A DNA stretch of 64,000 bases from JALZCH01 sp036387315 (GCA_036387315.1 DASVTY010000165.1:1-64000), one strand, 5' to 3'; shown: positions 1 to 7,872, numbered from the stretch's first letter. Notes: a model not told the origin generated them from the letters alone. Made by a program: numbers and translations.

Positions 1-1
1 A

Positions 2-145
2 GTAGAAATGGTAATGCCGGGAGATAACATTCAAATGGAGATTGAATTGATTGCTCCGATTGCAATGGAAAAAGGCTTGCGTTTTGCTATCAGAGAAGGC
101 GGAAGAACAGTCGGAGCAGGTACTGTTACCGAAATCGTTGAATAA
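2..145 (+). CDS. tuf: Elongation factor Tu, C-terminal end (partial)
   Basis: The last 47 codons of EF-Tu, the GTPase that brings aminoacyl-tRNA to the ribosome. The gene starts before the window. The visible tail matches domain 3 of the family: MVMPGDN, then ELIAPIAMEKGLRFAIREGG, ending GAGTVTEIVE. It is followed by a perfect hairpin and then rpsJ, the usual str-to-S10 operon junction. The reading frame is intact to its TAA stop. Confidence 0.97.
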   Translation, partial: VEMVMPGDNIQMEIELIAPIAMEKGLRFAIREGGRTVGAGTVTEIVE

Positions 146-149
146 TTTA

Positions 150-179
150 TTTGCGGCTTGAAATTTTTCAAGCCGCAAA
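150..179. terminator. Perfect 14-bp hairpin between tuf and rpsJ
   Basis: The arms at 150-163 and 166-179 are perfectly complementary with a 2-nt gap, so the real loop takes in a few inner pairs. No T-run follows on the plus strand. It is therefore better read as an intercistronic processing or attenuation hairpin than a strong terminator. It is not built from 7-nt units. Confidence 0.5.
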
Positions 180-196
180 CATGAAAGAAAAGAATA

Positions 197-517
197 ATGC
201 TGAACGAAAAAATTCGCATCAAGTTAAAAGCATACGATCACCGGGTTTTAGATCAATCAACGCAGGAAATCGTTGAGACGGCAAAACGCACCGGGGCGAG
301 AGTCGCAGGTCCGATTCCGCTTCCGACCATTAAAAACAAATGGACGGTGCTTCGTTCGCCGCACGTTGATAAAAAATCGCGCGAACAGTTTGAAATCCGC
401 ACCCACAAACGGCTGATGGATATTCTCGATCCGACGCCGCAGACGGTTGATGCGTTGATGAAATTGGATTTGCCCGCCGGCGTTGATGTCGAAATCAAAG
501 CGTTCGGCAATAAATAG
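197..517 (+). CDS. rpsJ: 30S ribosomal protein S10
   Basis: S10 of the small-subunit head, also NusE in transcription antitermination. At 106 residues it is the usual length. Family features are plain: KIRIKLKAYDHRVLDQS at the start, GARVAGPIPLPT in the middle, SPHVDKKSREQFEIRTHKR and the LPAGVDVEIKAF ending. The start follows a purine-rich stretch (gaaagaaaag). It opens the S10 operon. A 9-nt-period inverted repeat lies between it and rplC. Confidence 0.98.
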   Translation: MLNEKIRIKLKAYDHRVLDQSTQEIVETAKRTGARVAGPIPLPTIKNKWTVLRSPHVDKKSREQFEIRTHKRLMDILDPTPQTVDALMKLDLPAGVDVEIKAFGNK

Positions 518-626
518 TCGGGCAAGTCTTGCAAGTCAAGAGTCAGGCGAGTCAACTAGAATTTATTTTCTTTTGATTCCTTATAGACTCGCTAGACTCG
601 CTAGACTCGCTAGACTCGCTAGACTT
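518..626. repeat. Inverted repeat element with 9-nt tandem units (rpsJ-rplC spacer)
   Basis: The right arm (585-625) is about four and a half copies of ctagactcg. The left arm (about 523-561) is a decayed complement built on agtc/gcgagtc. Between them is an AT-rich loop. It fills almost the whole spacer and ends 6 nt before the rplC ATG. It is the same architecture as the heptamer elements in neighbouring spacers, but the unit is 9 nt. Confidence 0.8.
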
Positions 627-631
627 TAAAG

Positions 632-1282
632 ATGAACGGAATCATCGGTAGAAAAGTTGGAATGACGCAGATTTTCGCGGCGGACGGCACGGTTACACCC
701 GTGACCGTAATCAAAGCCGGACCTTGCGTTGTCGTACAAAAGAAAAGCGCAGCCGGAAGAGACGGTTATAACGCCGTGCAAATCGGGTTGGTCGAAGATA
801 AACCGATTCGCCTTAAACGAGTCACCAAGCCGATGCAGGGGCACTTTGAAAAAACCGGAGGCGGTGTTCCGCCGACCAGAATTTTGAAAGAAATTCGGCT
901 CGAAACGGAAAGCGAGATGAATGTCGGCGATACGATTTTGGTTGACCAGTTTACCGACGGCGATTCGGTCGAAGTCGTGGGGCAATCGAAAGGTAAAGGT
1001 TTTCAGGGAACTATCAAGCGCCACAATTTTAAGCGCGGTCCCGAATCGCACGGCTCGATGAACGTTCGTAAACCGGGGTCGATTGGTCAATCGGCTTATC
1101 CTTCGCGCGTTATGAAAGGCGTCCGTTCTTCGGGACATATGGGCGACGAGCGCGTTACGGTCAAAGGATTGACGGTCGCGAGAGTTGACGCGGAAAACAA
1201 TCTTTTAATGGTGCGCGGCGCAGTTCCGGGAGCGAACGGCAGCGTTGTAATCGTTAAAAAATCAGCAAGACAGAAGAAATAG
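632..1282 (+). CDS. rplC: 50S ribosomal protein L3
   Basis: L3, an early-assembly large-subunit protein near the peptidyl transferase centre. 216 residues, typical length. It starts MNGIIGRKVGMTQIF and contains the conserved KGKGFQGTIKRHNF loop followed by GPESHGSMNVRKPGS, the extension that reaches into 23S rRNA. The ATG sits directly after a 9-nt repeat arm with only a weak aaag ahead of it. Second gene of the S10 operon. Confidence 0.98.
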   Translation: MNGIIGRKVGMTQIFAADGTVTPVTVIKAGPCVVVQKKSAAGRDGYNAVQIGLVEDKPIRLKRVTKPMQGHFEKTGGGVPPTRILKEIRLETESEMNVGDTILVDQFTDGDSVEVVGQSKGKGFQGTIKRHNFKRGPESHGSMNVRKPGSIGQSAYPSRVMKGVRSSGHMGDERVTVKGLTVARVDAENNLLMVRGAVPGANGSVVIVKKSARQKK

Positions 1283-1283
1283 T

Positions 1284-1372
1284 CGTGAGTCGTGAGTCGT
1301 GAGTCGTGAGAGTCAAAAGAATTAAATTCAATTTGACTCTCGACTCTACAGACTCTCGGACTCTGGACTCTT
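1284..1372. repeat. Heptamer inverted-repeat element (rplC-rplD spacer)
   Basis: The left arm has four copies of gtcgtga, then gagtcaa. The right arm has repeated gactctc/gactcta/gactctg units that pair imperfectly with it across an AT-rich loop (around 1318-1335). The element occupies nearly all of the 97-nt spacer. Confidence 0.85.
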
Positions 1373-1379
1373 AAAGGCA

Positions 1380-2057
1380 ATGCCAACAGTTAAAGTTCAT
1401 AATTTAAAAAACGAAGAAGTCGGCGAAATCGAATTGTCCGATGCAGTCTTCGACGCGCCGCTTAACGAAGCGTTGATTCACGCCGCCGTTAAGAACTATA
1501 TGCAGAACGCCAGACAGGGAACTTCGGCGACGAAAACCCGCGGCAATGTGCAAGGTTCCGGCAGAAAGCTCTGGAAGCAAAAAGGCACCGGACGCGCACG
1601 TATCGCGTCTCTGCGCTCGCCGCTCTGGAAAGGCGGCGGCAACGTACACGGTCCGCAGCCGCGTGATTGGTCAACGAAACTGCCTAAAAAGATGCGTCGC
1701 GGCGCTCTGCGAGCGGCTTTGTCGGAAAGATTGCGTGAAGGCAATTTGATTGTGATTGAAGATTTTTCAATCGCCAATCCGAAAACCAAAGATTTTGTCG
1801 GCACTTTGACGACTCTCGGTTTGAGAACGAAAGACAAGCAGACGAAAACTTTGATTGTTGATTCGCTCGATAACGAAAATCTGATTCGCTCGTCGCGCAA
1901 CATTCAAAAAACGAAAGTGACGAACAGTTACGGCGTTAATATTTACGATTTGCTGTATCACGAAAAATTGATTGTTTCGCGCACGGCGGTTCAGGAATTG
2001 AGCGAATTGCTTGATCCGATGCGCGAAAAAACCGGAATAATGGAGGCGGCTGAATAA
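1380..2057 (+). CDS. rplD: 50S ribosomal protein L4
   Basis: L4, a large-subunit protein lining the exit tunnel and an autogenous regulator of the S10 operon in gammaproteobacteria. 225 residues. It has the tunnel-loop hallmark KLWKQKGTGRARIASLRSPL followed by WKGGG, and LSDALFDAP-like N-terminal residues. Its TAA stop overlaps the rplW ATG by one base, implying translational coupling. The C-terminal ten residues or so (REKTGIMEAAE) are a small extension. Confidence 0.97.
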   Translation: MPTVKVHNLKNEEVGEIELSDAVFDAPLNEALIHAAVKNYMQNARQGTSATKTRGNVQGSGRKLWKQKGTGRARIASLRSPLWKGGGNVHGPQPRDWSTKLPKKMRRGALRAALSERLREGNLIVIEDFSIANPKTKDFVGTLTTLGLRTKDKQTKTLIVDSLDNENLIRSSRNIQKTKVTNSYGVNIYDLLYHEKLIVSRTAVQELSELLDPMREKTGIMEAAE

Positions 2058-2368
2058 TGAAAGCGAAATCTGTTTGGGAAGTTTTGAAGTCGCCCGTAAT
2101 CACTGAAAAAGCGGTTATTGCTAAAGACGAAGCCGAGGATGGCGCGGCGCAGGTTTTAACGTTCCGCGTTGACCAGGATGCGTCGAAAACCGAAATCAGA
2201 AGCGCGGTCGAAGAAATCTTCAACGTCAAGGTAACCGCCGTCAGAACGGTTAATTACGAAGGCAAATTGAAAAAACGCGGGCGTTACGAAGGTCGTCGTC
2301 CATCGTTCAAAAAAGCGTTTGTCACGCTCGAAAAAGGCGCAACCGTTGAATACGGCGAAGCTATTTAG
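2057..2368 (+). CDS. rplW: 50S ribosomal protein L23
   Basis: L23, at the tunnel exit, is the docking site for trigger factor and SRP. 103 residues. The N-terminus reads VLKSPVITEKAV, and the family loop VNYEGKLKKRGRYEGRRPSFKKA is intact (read in two parts). The stretch EDEAEDGAAQ is somewhat acidic for L23. The start codon shares its A with the rplD stop. Confidence 0.97.
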   Translation: MKAKSVWEVLKSPVITEKAVIAKDEAEDGAAQVLTFRVDQDASKTEIRSAVEEIFNVKVTAVRTVNYEGKLKKRGRYEGRRPSFKKAFVTLEKGATVEYGEAI

Positions 2369-2379
2369 GATTTAAGAAA

Positions 2380-3210
2380 ATGGGTATTAAGAAATTAACA
2401 CCGACATCACCGGCGCGGCGCTATCAAACTTATTTGACGCGCGACGAATTGACGCCGAACGCGAAACCGGAAAGAGCTTTGCTCGAACCAAAGACACGTA
2501 TTTCCGGTCGCAACAGCGACGGACGCATTACGGTTCGCCGTCGCGGCGGAGGTCACAAGCGTTTTTATCGAATCATTGATTTTAAACGCAACAAGCTCGG
2601 CGTTCCCGGTCGCGTCACGCAAATCGAATACGATCCGAACCGCTCGGCGCATATTGCTTTGATTACTTATCTCGACGGCGAAAAGCGATACATTCTCGCG
2701 CCAGTCGGTTTGGAAGTCGGCAAAACCGTCGTTTCGGGACCGGATGCGGATATTCTGCCGGGCAATGCTCTGCCGATTCGCAACATTCCGCTGGGAACGC
2801 AGATTCACAACATCGAATTGCGACCGGGCAAAGGCGGACAAATGGCTCGTTCAGCAGGTTCGTTTGCACAGCTTGTTGCCAAAGACGGAGATTTTGCGCA
2901 GCTTCGAATGCCTTCCGGCGAAGTTCGCCGCGTTCCCATCGTTTGTATGGCGACGGTCGGACAAATCGGAAACATCGAACACGAAAACGTTTCATTCGGT
3001 AAAGCCGGGCGCACGCGCTGGATAGGACGACGCCCGAAAGTTCGCGGCGTAGCGATGAACCCTGTGGATCACCCGCACGGCGGCGGTGAAGGTAAAACTT
3101 CCGGCGGTCGTCACCCGGTGACGCCCTGGGGACAACCGACTCGCGGCTACAAAACGCGGAGCAACAAACGCACACAGAAAATGATTGTGCGCGATAGACG
3201 CAGCAAATAA
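2380..3210 (+). CDS. rplB: 50S ribosomal protein L2
   Basis: L2, essential for subunit association and peptidyl transferase activity. 276 residues. It contains HKRFYRIIDFKRNK, the SH3-like core (GSFAQLVAKDGDFAQLRMPS) and the universally conserved MNPVDHPHGGGEGK motif, whose histidine is functionally important. The 11-nt spacer from rplW holds a purine-rich RBS. rpsS follows 5 nt downstream. Confidence 0.98.
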   Translation: MGIKKLTPTSPARRYQTYLTRDELTPNAKPERALLEPKTRISGRNSDGRITVRRRGGGHKRFYRIIDFKRNKLGVPGRVTQIEYDPNRSAHIALITYLDGEKRYILAPVGLEVGKTVVSGPDADILPGNALPIRNIPLGTQIHNIELRPGKGGQMARSAGSFAQLVAKDGDFAQLRMPSGEVRRVPIVCMATVGQIGNIEHENVSFGKAGRTRWIGRRPKVRGVAMNPVDHPHGGGEGKTSGGRHPVTPWGQPTRGYKTRSNKRTQKMIVRDRRSK

Positions 3211-3215
3211 GATTT

Positions 3216-3506
3216 ATGGCACGTTCAATCAAAAAAGGTCCGTTTATTGACCTCAGCATTAGAAGAGTTTTAGCCCGGATTGCCGAGGGCGCGGCGAAGC
3301 CGCCGGCGATTAAAACCTGGTCGCGGCGCTCGACGATTACGCCCGATATGGTCGGAATGACTTTCGGCGTTCACAACGGCAAACGACATATTCCGGTTTA
3401 TGTAACGGAAAATATGGTCGGACACAAGCTCGGCGAATTCGCCCCGACGCGCACCTTTAAAGGTCACGCCGGAACAAAAGCCGAGAAATCAGCTAAGAGA
3501 AAATAA
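3216..3506 (+). CDS. rpsS: 30S ribosomal protein S19
   Basis: S19 of the 30S head, contacting S13 and A-site tRNA. 96 residues. It starts MARSIKKGPFID and includes WSRRSTITPDMVGMTFGVHN and VTENMVGHKLGEFAPTRTFK, all diagnostic. Very close to rplB (5 nt). A heptamer element follows it. Confidence 0.98.
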   Translation: MARSIKKGPFIDLSIRRVLARIAEGAAKPPAIKTWSRRSTITPDMVGMTFGVHNGKRHIPVYVTENMVGHKLGEFAPTRTFKGHAGTKAEKSAKRK

Positions 3507-3512
3507 ATTGAT

Positions 3513-3579
3513 CATTGTTCGTTGTTCGTTGCAAAAAGCAATCTACAACAAACGACGAACAACGAGCGACGAACAAATA
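3513..3579. repeat. Heptamer inverted-repeat element, gttcgtt subfamily (rpsS-rplV spacer)
   Basis: The left arm is attgttcgttgttcgttg and the right arm is repeated aacgacg/aacaacg/agcgacg units. The loop (gcaaaaagcaatctac) recurs almost unchanged at 9321-9401 and 15236-15311. The arms lack stop codons, so an open frame runs through the element from 3508 into rplV, which would mislead start calling. Confidence 0.88.
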
Positions 3580-3582
3580 GTT

Positions 3583-4266
3583 ATGGATGCAATAGCAAAA
3601 GGTAAATTCTTGCGCGGTTCGCCGCAGAAAGCGCGGCTGGTCATTGATTTGATTCGCGGCAAAAACGTCTCCAAGGCGCTGGCGATTTTGCAGTTCACGA
3701 ACAAACGCGCGACGCACAATATCGAAAAATGCCTGCGTTCGGCAATTGCTAACGCGACGTTTAAAGCCGAGCAGCAAAATGTGGCGATTGACCCGGATGA
3801 TTTGTGGGTGAAGACTTGTTTTGTGGATATGGGTCCGCACAAGAATCGCCGCCGCGTTCGTCCCGCTCCGCAAGGTCGCGCTTTCCGCGAACAGCGTTAT
3901 TACTGCCACATCACCATCGAATTGACGAGTGATAAGCCCGCCGATGTCGTGGCGAAAGAAGAAAAAGCGAAAGCGGCGAAAGCAAACGCCAAAACGCGCG
4001 CCGAGAAAAAATCTGCGCCGGTTGCTAAATCTGCGGCTGCCGCGCCCGCTGTTACGGAAGCGCCGGAAGAAGTTGTGAATGCAGCGCCTGTCGAAGAAAC
4101 AACTGCCGCAGTGCCGCAAACCGAAGAAACGGTTGAAGCGACACCGGCTGAAACGGCGGCAAACGCAACCGAAGCGCCCGTCGAAACCGAAACGACAACC
4201 GCAACCGATGGCGAAACCGCTGCTGCCACCGAAGAAACAGCAGCTACGGACAACGAAGAGAAATAA
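3583..4266 (+). CDS. rplV: 50S ribosomal protein L22 with long acidic/alanine-rich C-terminal tail
   Basis: L22 lines the exit tunnel. The family core is residues 1 to about 113: AKGKFLRGSPQKARLVIDLI, GKNVSKALAIL, PHKNRRRVRPAPQGRA. I start at MDAIAKGK because the 25 upstream in-frame codons are repeat-derived. After the core comes about 110 residues rich in A, E, K, T and V, with no counterpart in ordinary L22 (about 110 residues in all). The extension is lysine-rich first, then acidic. Its role is unknown. rpsC follows 6 nt later. Confidence 0.95.
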   Translation: MDAIAKGKFLRGSPQKARLVIDLIRGKNVSKALAILQFTNKRATHNIEKCLRSAIANATFKAEQQNVAIDPDDLWVKTCFVDMGPHKNRRRVRPAPQGRAFREQRYYCHITIELTSDKPADVVAKEEKAKAAKANAKTRAEKKSAPVAKSAAAAPAVTEAPEEVVNAAPVEETTAAVPQTEETVEATPAETAANATEAPVETETTTATDGETAAATEETAATDNEEK

Positions 4267-4272
4267 AATAAA

Positions 4273-5100
4273 ATGGGACAAAAAGTTCATCCATACGGCT
4301 TTCGAGTCGGATATAACAAAGACTGGCACTCACACTGGTTTGCCAAAAAAGAATTCGCGCAGTTTTTAGCCGAAGACTTGCAGCTTAAAAAAGATTTGAA
4401 AAAGCGTTTTGCCGGCGCGGGCGTTTCGCACGTTGATGTCGAGCGCGCCGCCAACCGCGTGAAAATCATTATTTATACGTCGCGTCCCGGAATCATCATC
4501 GGACGCAAAGGCGCTGATATTGAAAAATTGCGCGAGGATTTGTCGAAACGCACCGGACGCGAAGTTTTGGTTTCGATTCAGGAAGTTAGAAACCCGGAAC
4601 TCAACGGGCAGCTTCAAGCCGAAAAAATCGCCCAGCAACTGGAAAAGCGAATCGCTTTCCGCCGCGCAATGAAAAAAGCGATGGAAGAATCGCAGCGTAT
4701 GGGCGCAAAAGGAATCAAGGTGATGATCGCCGGGCGTTTGAACGGCGCGGAAATCGCCAGAACCGAATGGTCGCTCGAAGGTCAGCTTCCGCTCCACACT
4801 TTGCGTTCGGACGTTGATTACGGATTTGCCGAAGCTCTGACGACTTTCGGGATCATCGGAGTCAAAGTTTGGATTTATCGCGGTGAGATTTTAGACCCGA
4901 ATGCTTCGCTCGCGCGCGGAACAAACACCGACCCGATTATCGAGCCGAAAATTATGGATCGCGGCGGTCGTCCCCCGCGTCGACGTGAACGCGAAGGCGG
5001 CGGCGGTGATTTTCGTCGCAATGACCGCGGCGGTCGCGGCGGCGGTGGCGGAGTCGGCGGTGACAGAGGCGGAAATCGCGGTGGCGGTGACAGAAGCTAG
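4273..5100 (+). CDS. rpsC: 30S ribosomal protein S3 with Gly/Arg-rich tail
   Basis: S3, at the mRNA entry channel. 275 residues. It has MGQKVHPYGFRVG, a KH domain with IIIGRKGADIEKL, and SLEGQLPLHTLRSDVDYGFA near the C-terminal domain. The last 45 or so residues form an RGG-like tail (repeats such as RGGRGGGGG and GNRGGGD) that most S3 proteins lack. Such tails often bind RNA, but here that is an inference. Confidence 0.96.
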   Translation: MGQKVHPYGFRVGYNKDWHSHWFAKKEFAQFLAEDLQLKKDLKKRFAGAGVSHVDVERAANRVKIIIYTSRPGIIIGRKGADIEKLREDLSKRTGREVLVSIQEVRNPELNGQLQAEKIAQQLEKRIAFRRAMKKAMEESQRMGAKGIKVMIAGRLNGAEIARTEWSLEGQLPLHTLRSDVDYGFAEALTTFGIIGVKVWIYRGEILDPNASLARGTNTDPIIEPKIMDRGGRPPRRREREGGGGDFRRNDRGGRGGGGGVGGDRGGNRGGGDRS

Positions 5101-5102
5101 AA

Positions 5103-5208
5103 AAGTAATTAGTAATAAGTAATTAGTAATAAGTTTTAATCGGGATTTCTCACGATAGACTACTAATTGCAAGTTACTGATTACTGATTACTAATTACTT
5201 ATTACTGA
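5103..5208. repeat. Heptamer inverted-repeat element, agtaatt subfamily (rpsC-rplP spacer)
   Basis: The left arm alternates agtaatt and agtaata. The right arm is tgattac, taattac and ttattac units. The centre (about 5136-5165) is unrelated AT-rich sequence. Because 7 is not a multiple of 3, the TAA/TAG in the unit puts stops in all three frames. It ends 12 nt before the rplP start; gaggtt in between may act as RBS. Confidence 0.87.
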
Positions 5209-5219
5209 GGTTAGCAATT

Positions 5220-5648
5220 ATGTTGATGCCGAAAAAGGTCAAGCACCGTAAGCAAATGAAAGGTCGCAATCGCGGTGTCGCGCAGCGCGGCGCTGCAATC
5301 AGCTTCGGTGACTTCGGACTTAAAAGTATGGAAGCGGGTTGGATCACCGACCGTCAGATCGAAGCGGCTCGTATTGCGATGACGCGCTTTATCAAACGCG
5401 CCGGCAAAGTCTGGATTCGGATGTTTCCCGACAAGCCGATTACCAAAAAACCTGCGGAAACCCGTATGGGAAGCGGTAAAGGCGCGCCGGATCATTGGGT
5501 TGCGGTGATCAAACCGGGCAGAGTTTTGTATGAAATTCAGGGCGTGCCCGAAGATGTGGCGCGCGAAGCGATGCGTCTCGCCGCACAAAAACTGCCGGTC
5601 AAAACCAAGTTTGTGACCCGTGCCGAACAAGAAGGAGGCATTGTCTAA
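5220..5648 (+). CDS. rplP: 50S ribosomal protein L16
   Basis: L16, at the base of the A and P tRNA sites. 142 residues, standard. It begins MLMPKKVKHRKQMKGR and carries RMGSGKGAPDHWVAVIKPG and VPEDVAREAMRLAAQKLPVK, all family hallmarks. It follows a heptamer element and is 4 nt from the chosen rpmC start. Confidence 0.98.
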   Translation: MLMPKKVKHRKQMKGRNRGVAQRGAAISFGDFGLKSMEAGWITDRQIEAARIAMTRFIKRAGKVWIRMFPDKPITKKPAETRMGSGKGAPDHWVAVIKPGRVLYEIQGVPEDVAREAMRLAAQKLPVKTKFVTRAEQEGGIV

Positions 5649-5652
5649 CGAG

Positions 5653-5874
5653 ATGAAACGCAAAGAAGAACTCGAAAGATTAAACGAAATGTCGCTCGAT
5701 GATTTGCGCGAAGAAGCCGACCGATTGAAAGAATCGCTCTTTCGGCTGAAATTCCGTCACGCTTTGAGCGATATGGAAGCGGTTAAAAACATTCGACGCG
5801 AAAAGAAAACGCTGGCGCGAATCAATACTTTTATTCGCCGGCGCGCTGAATCTGCGGAAACGCAGCAGGCGTAA
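5653..5874 (+). CDS. rpmC: 50S ribosomal protein L29
   Basis: L29 neighbours L23 at the tunnel exit. 73 residues from the ATG at 5653. The core reads MSLDDLREEADRLKESLFRL, then LKFRHALSDMEAVKNIRREK, fitting the two-helix family. GGAGG lies at about 5633-5637, inside the end of rplP. A TTG at 5641 or GTG at 5620 could also start translation, but conserved sequence begins at or after 5653. Confidence 0.94.
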   Translation: MKRKEELERLNEMSLDDLREEADRLKESLFRLKFRHALSDMEAVKNIRREKKTLARINTFIRRRAESAETQQA

Positions 5875-5891
5875 GGATTAAGGCAAGAAAA

Positions 5892-6422
5892 ATGGCGAGA
5901 AAAAAGCAAGACGAAAACGAAGAAAATATTCAAGTTACGGAAGCCGAACAACCGGACGCCGCTTCGCACGCATCTGAAATGGTTTCAGACACGGAAGGCG
6001 CTCAAGCGGCAAGCAACGGCGGGACGGCGGATGAAGGTTCGACTTCAATTGTCGGAAGCATAGTTAATGCGGTTTCTTCGGTAGTTGAAACCGTTGTCGA
6101 AGGCGCAACATCCGCTGCCAAAACGGTTGCCAGCGTAGTAACCAGCGACGCCGCTCCCGAAACGACGGCAAAACGCGGCAATCGCGCTCAAAAAATCGGC
6201 ATCGTGACTTCGGACAAAATGACGAAAACGGTAGTCGTTAGCGTCAACCGACAGGTTTTGCACCCGAAATATCGTCGTTATATTCGCCGCACAACCAAAT
6301 TTATGGCGCACGACGAAAAGGGCGCGACCATCGGCGATAAAGTCAGAATCATTGAAACTCGACCGCTGTCGGCTCGCAAACGCTGGCGCGTGATTGAGAT
6401 TATTCAAAAAGCAGCGAAATAG
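5892..6422 (+). CDS. rpsQ: 30S ribosomal protein S17 with about 95-residue N-terminal extension
   Basis: S17 binds 16S rRNA early in assembly. The canonical OB-fold part is the last 80 or so residues: KIGIVTSDKMTKTVVVSVNR, HPKYRRYIRRTTKF, GDKVRIIETRPLSARKRWRV. Ahead of it lies an acidic, Ser/Ala/Val-rich extension that includes a hydrophobic, helical-looking segment (SIVGSIVNAVSSVVETVV). The frame is continuous from ATGGCGAGAAAA at 5892, preceded by ggcaagaaaa. An internal start nearer the core cannot be excluded, but no good RBS is visible there. Confidence 0.9.
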   Translation: MARKKQDENEENIQVTEAEQPDAASHASEMVSDTEGAQAASNGGTADEGSTSIVGSIVNAVSSVVETVVEGATSAAKTVASVVTSDAAPETTAKRGNRAQKIGIVTSDKMTKTVVVSVNRQVLHPKYRRYIRRTTKFMAHDEKGATIGDKVRIIETRPLSARKRWRVIEIIQKAAK

Positions 6423-6496
6423 TAATTAGTAATAAGTGATTAGTAATAAGTTATTCCGAAAATCAAACGACTTACTACTAATTACTTATTACTACT
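6423..6496. repeat. Heptamer inverted-repeat element, agtaatt subfamily (rpsQ-rplN spacer)
   Basis: The left arm is taattag/taataag/tgattag/taataag. The right arm is ttactac/taattac/ttattac. They pair around a short centre (6452-6470). It shares its unit with the spacers at 5103 and 17683 but has a different loop. Confidence 0.87.
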
Positions 6497-6508
6497 GATG
6501 GTGAAGTT

Positions 6509-6877
6509 ATGATTCAGATGCAAACGTCACTCAATGTGGCGGACAATTCGGGCGCGCGGCGCGTCGTGATGATTATGCCGATTGGCGGTTCGACCGGAAA
6601 AATCGCGTCGCTCGGCGACCGGATTAAAGTCACGGTCAAAGAAGCTACACCAGACGGCGTAGCGAAAAAAGGCAAAGTTTACAACGCCGTGATCGTCAGA
6701 ACGCGCAAAGAAGTGCGCCGCAAAGACGGCACTTATATTCGCTTTGACGAAAATGCAGCCGTGTTGATTAAAGATGACGGAACGCCAATCGGCACTCGCG
6801 TTTTCGGTCCGGTGGCGCGCGAGCTGCGCGACAAAAATTATATGAAAATCGTTTCGCTCGCGCCGGAGGTAATTTAG
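6509..6877 (+). CDS. rplN: 50S ribosomal protein L14
   Basis: L14, at the subunit interface. 122 residues. It starts MIQMQTSLNVADNSGARRV and includes AVIVRTRKEVRRKDGTYIRF and GTRVFGPVARELRDKNYMKI, an excellent family match. First gene after a heptamer element and 5 nt from rplX. Confidence 0.98.
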   Translation: MIQMQTSLNVADNSGARRVVMIMPIGGSTGKIASLGDRIKVTVKEATPDGVAKKGKVYNAVIVRTRKEVRRKDGTYIRFDENAAVLIKDDGTPIGTRVFGPVARELRDKNYMKIVSLAPEVI

Positions 6878-6882
6878 GAAAA

Positions 6883-7269
6883 ATGAAAGCAGCAACAAAA
6901 CAAGCGAAAAAAGGAACGGTTCGCTCGAAAATTAAAAAAGGCGACACGGTTGTTTTTATTTCAGGTAAAGATTACAACCGCTTTGACGCTAACGGAAAAC
7001 GAATTCCGCATCGCGGCAAGGTGATCGCAGTTGATCCGCGCAACGGAAAAGTAAAAGTCGAAGGCGCCGGAATCATCAAAAAACACCAGCGCGCCGTTCC
7101 GCAATTGAACAAACAAGGCGGAATCGTTGAAATGGAAAGCTGGATTAATATTTCCAACGTCGCATTGCTCGACCCGGAAACCGGTAAACCGACGCGCGTT
7201 CGCTATCAAATCAACGACGACGGCACAAAAGTGCGAGTCGCGACAGGCAGCGGAAAAGAAATTAAATAA
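6883..7269 (+). CDS. rplX: 50S ribosomal protein L24
   Basis: L24, an assembly initiator at the tunnel exit. 128 residues, slightly long. The KOW motif lies at about residues 12-45 (IKKGDTVVFISGKD, then GKRIPHRGKVIAVDPRNGKV). KKHQRAVPQLNKQGGIVEME and ISNVALLDPETGKPTRV follow as expected. The 60-nt spacer to rplE has no heptamer array. Confidence 0.97.
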   Translation: MKAATKQAKKGTVRSKIKKGDTVVFISGKDYNRFDANGKRIPHRGKVIAVDPRNGKVKVEGAGIIKKHQRAVPQLNKQGGIVEMESWINISNVALLDPETGKPTRVRYQINDDGTKVRVATGSGKEIK

Positions 7270-7329
7270 CTGATTTTTAAAGTTTGGTAACGCCGCAAAG
7301 CGCGAGACCCAAACGACACGAATAAAACA

Positions 7330-7872
7330 ATGCCAGCAAGATTAAAAGAAACTTATCGAAACGAGATTGCTCCGGCGCTCGCCAAAGAATTCGGTATTGA
7401 AAACCCGATGGCGATTCCGAAAATCGAAAAAATCGTCGTCAATATGGGCGTCGGCGAAGCAATTTCCAACACGAAGATTTTGGACACGGCGACCGATGAG
7501 CTGCGCGCAATCGCCGGACAAAAGCCGGTAATTACGAAAGCGAAAAAATCAATCGCCAGTTTCAAATTGCGTCAGGGAATGAACATCGGCACGATGGTCA
7601 CTCTGCGCGGCGACCGGATGTATGAATTTTTAGACCGTTTGATTTCGGTCGCTCTGCCGCGCGTTCGCGATTTTCGCGGCGTTTCCGGCAAAGCGTTTGA
7701 CGGGCGCGGAAATTACACGCTCGGAGTTCGCGAGCAACTGATTTTCCCGGAAATTGATTTTAATAAAGTTGATAAAACGCGCGGGATGAACATTTCGATT
7801 GTCACGACCGCGAAAAACGACGAACAAGCCCGCAGCCTTTTAAAAGCTATGGGAATGCCGTTCAGACAATAA
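7330..7872 (+). CDS. rplE: 50S ribosomal protein L5
   Basis: L5 forms part of the 5S rRNA particle and the central protuberance. 180 residues. Hallmarks are IEKIVVNMGVGEAISNTKIL, TKAKKSIASFKLRQGMNIG, RVRDFRGVSGKAFDGRGNY and LGVREQLIFPEIDFNKVDKT. It ends 16 nt before rpsN. Confidence 0.98.
   Translation: MPARLKETYRNEIAPALAKEFGIENPMAIPKIEKIVVNMGVGEAISNTKILDTATDELRAIAGQKPVITKAKKSIASFKLRQGMNIGTMVTLRGDRMYEFLDRLISVALPRVRDFRGVSGKAFDGRGNYTLGVREQLIFPEIDFNKVDKTRGMNISIVTTAKNDEQARSLLKAMGMPFRQ

Noticed and set aside
585..625. Regular short repeats resembling a CRISPR array
   Set aside because: The units are 7-9 nt, adjacent without spacers, and lie in r-protein spacers. No cas gene is in the window.
3508..3582. 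Longer rplV frame beginning at 3508, and the matching one before rplR at 9330
   Set aside because: Both upstream segments translate the same heptamer repeat (VRCSLQKAIY...TTSDEQ) and are not part of L22 or L18. Conserved sequence starts at 3583 and 9405.
3493..4329. Long minus-strand frame across rplV
   Set aside because: A shadow of the Ala/Glu-rich L22 tail; its Phe/Arg-rich translation is the mirror of that composition.
7270..7329. Heptamer element in the rplX-rplE spacer
   Set aside because: The 60 nt show only a short gtttgg/ccaaac inverted repeat and no 7-nt period.
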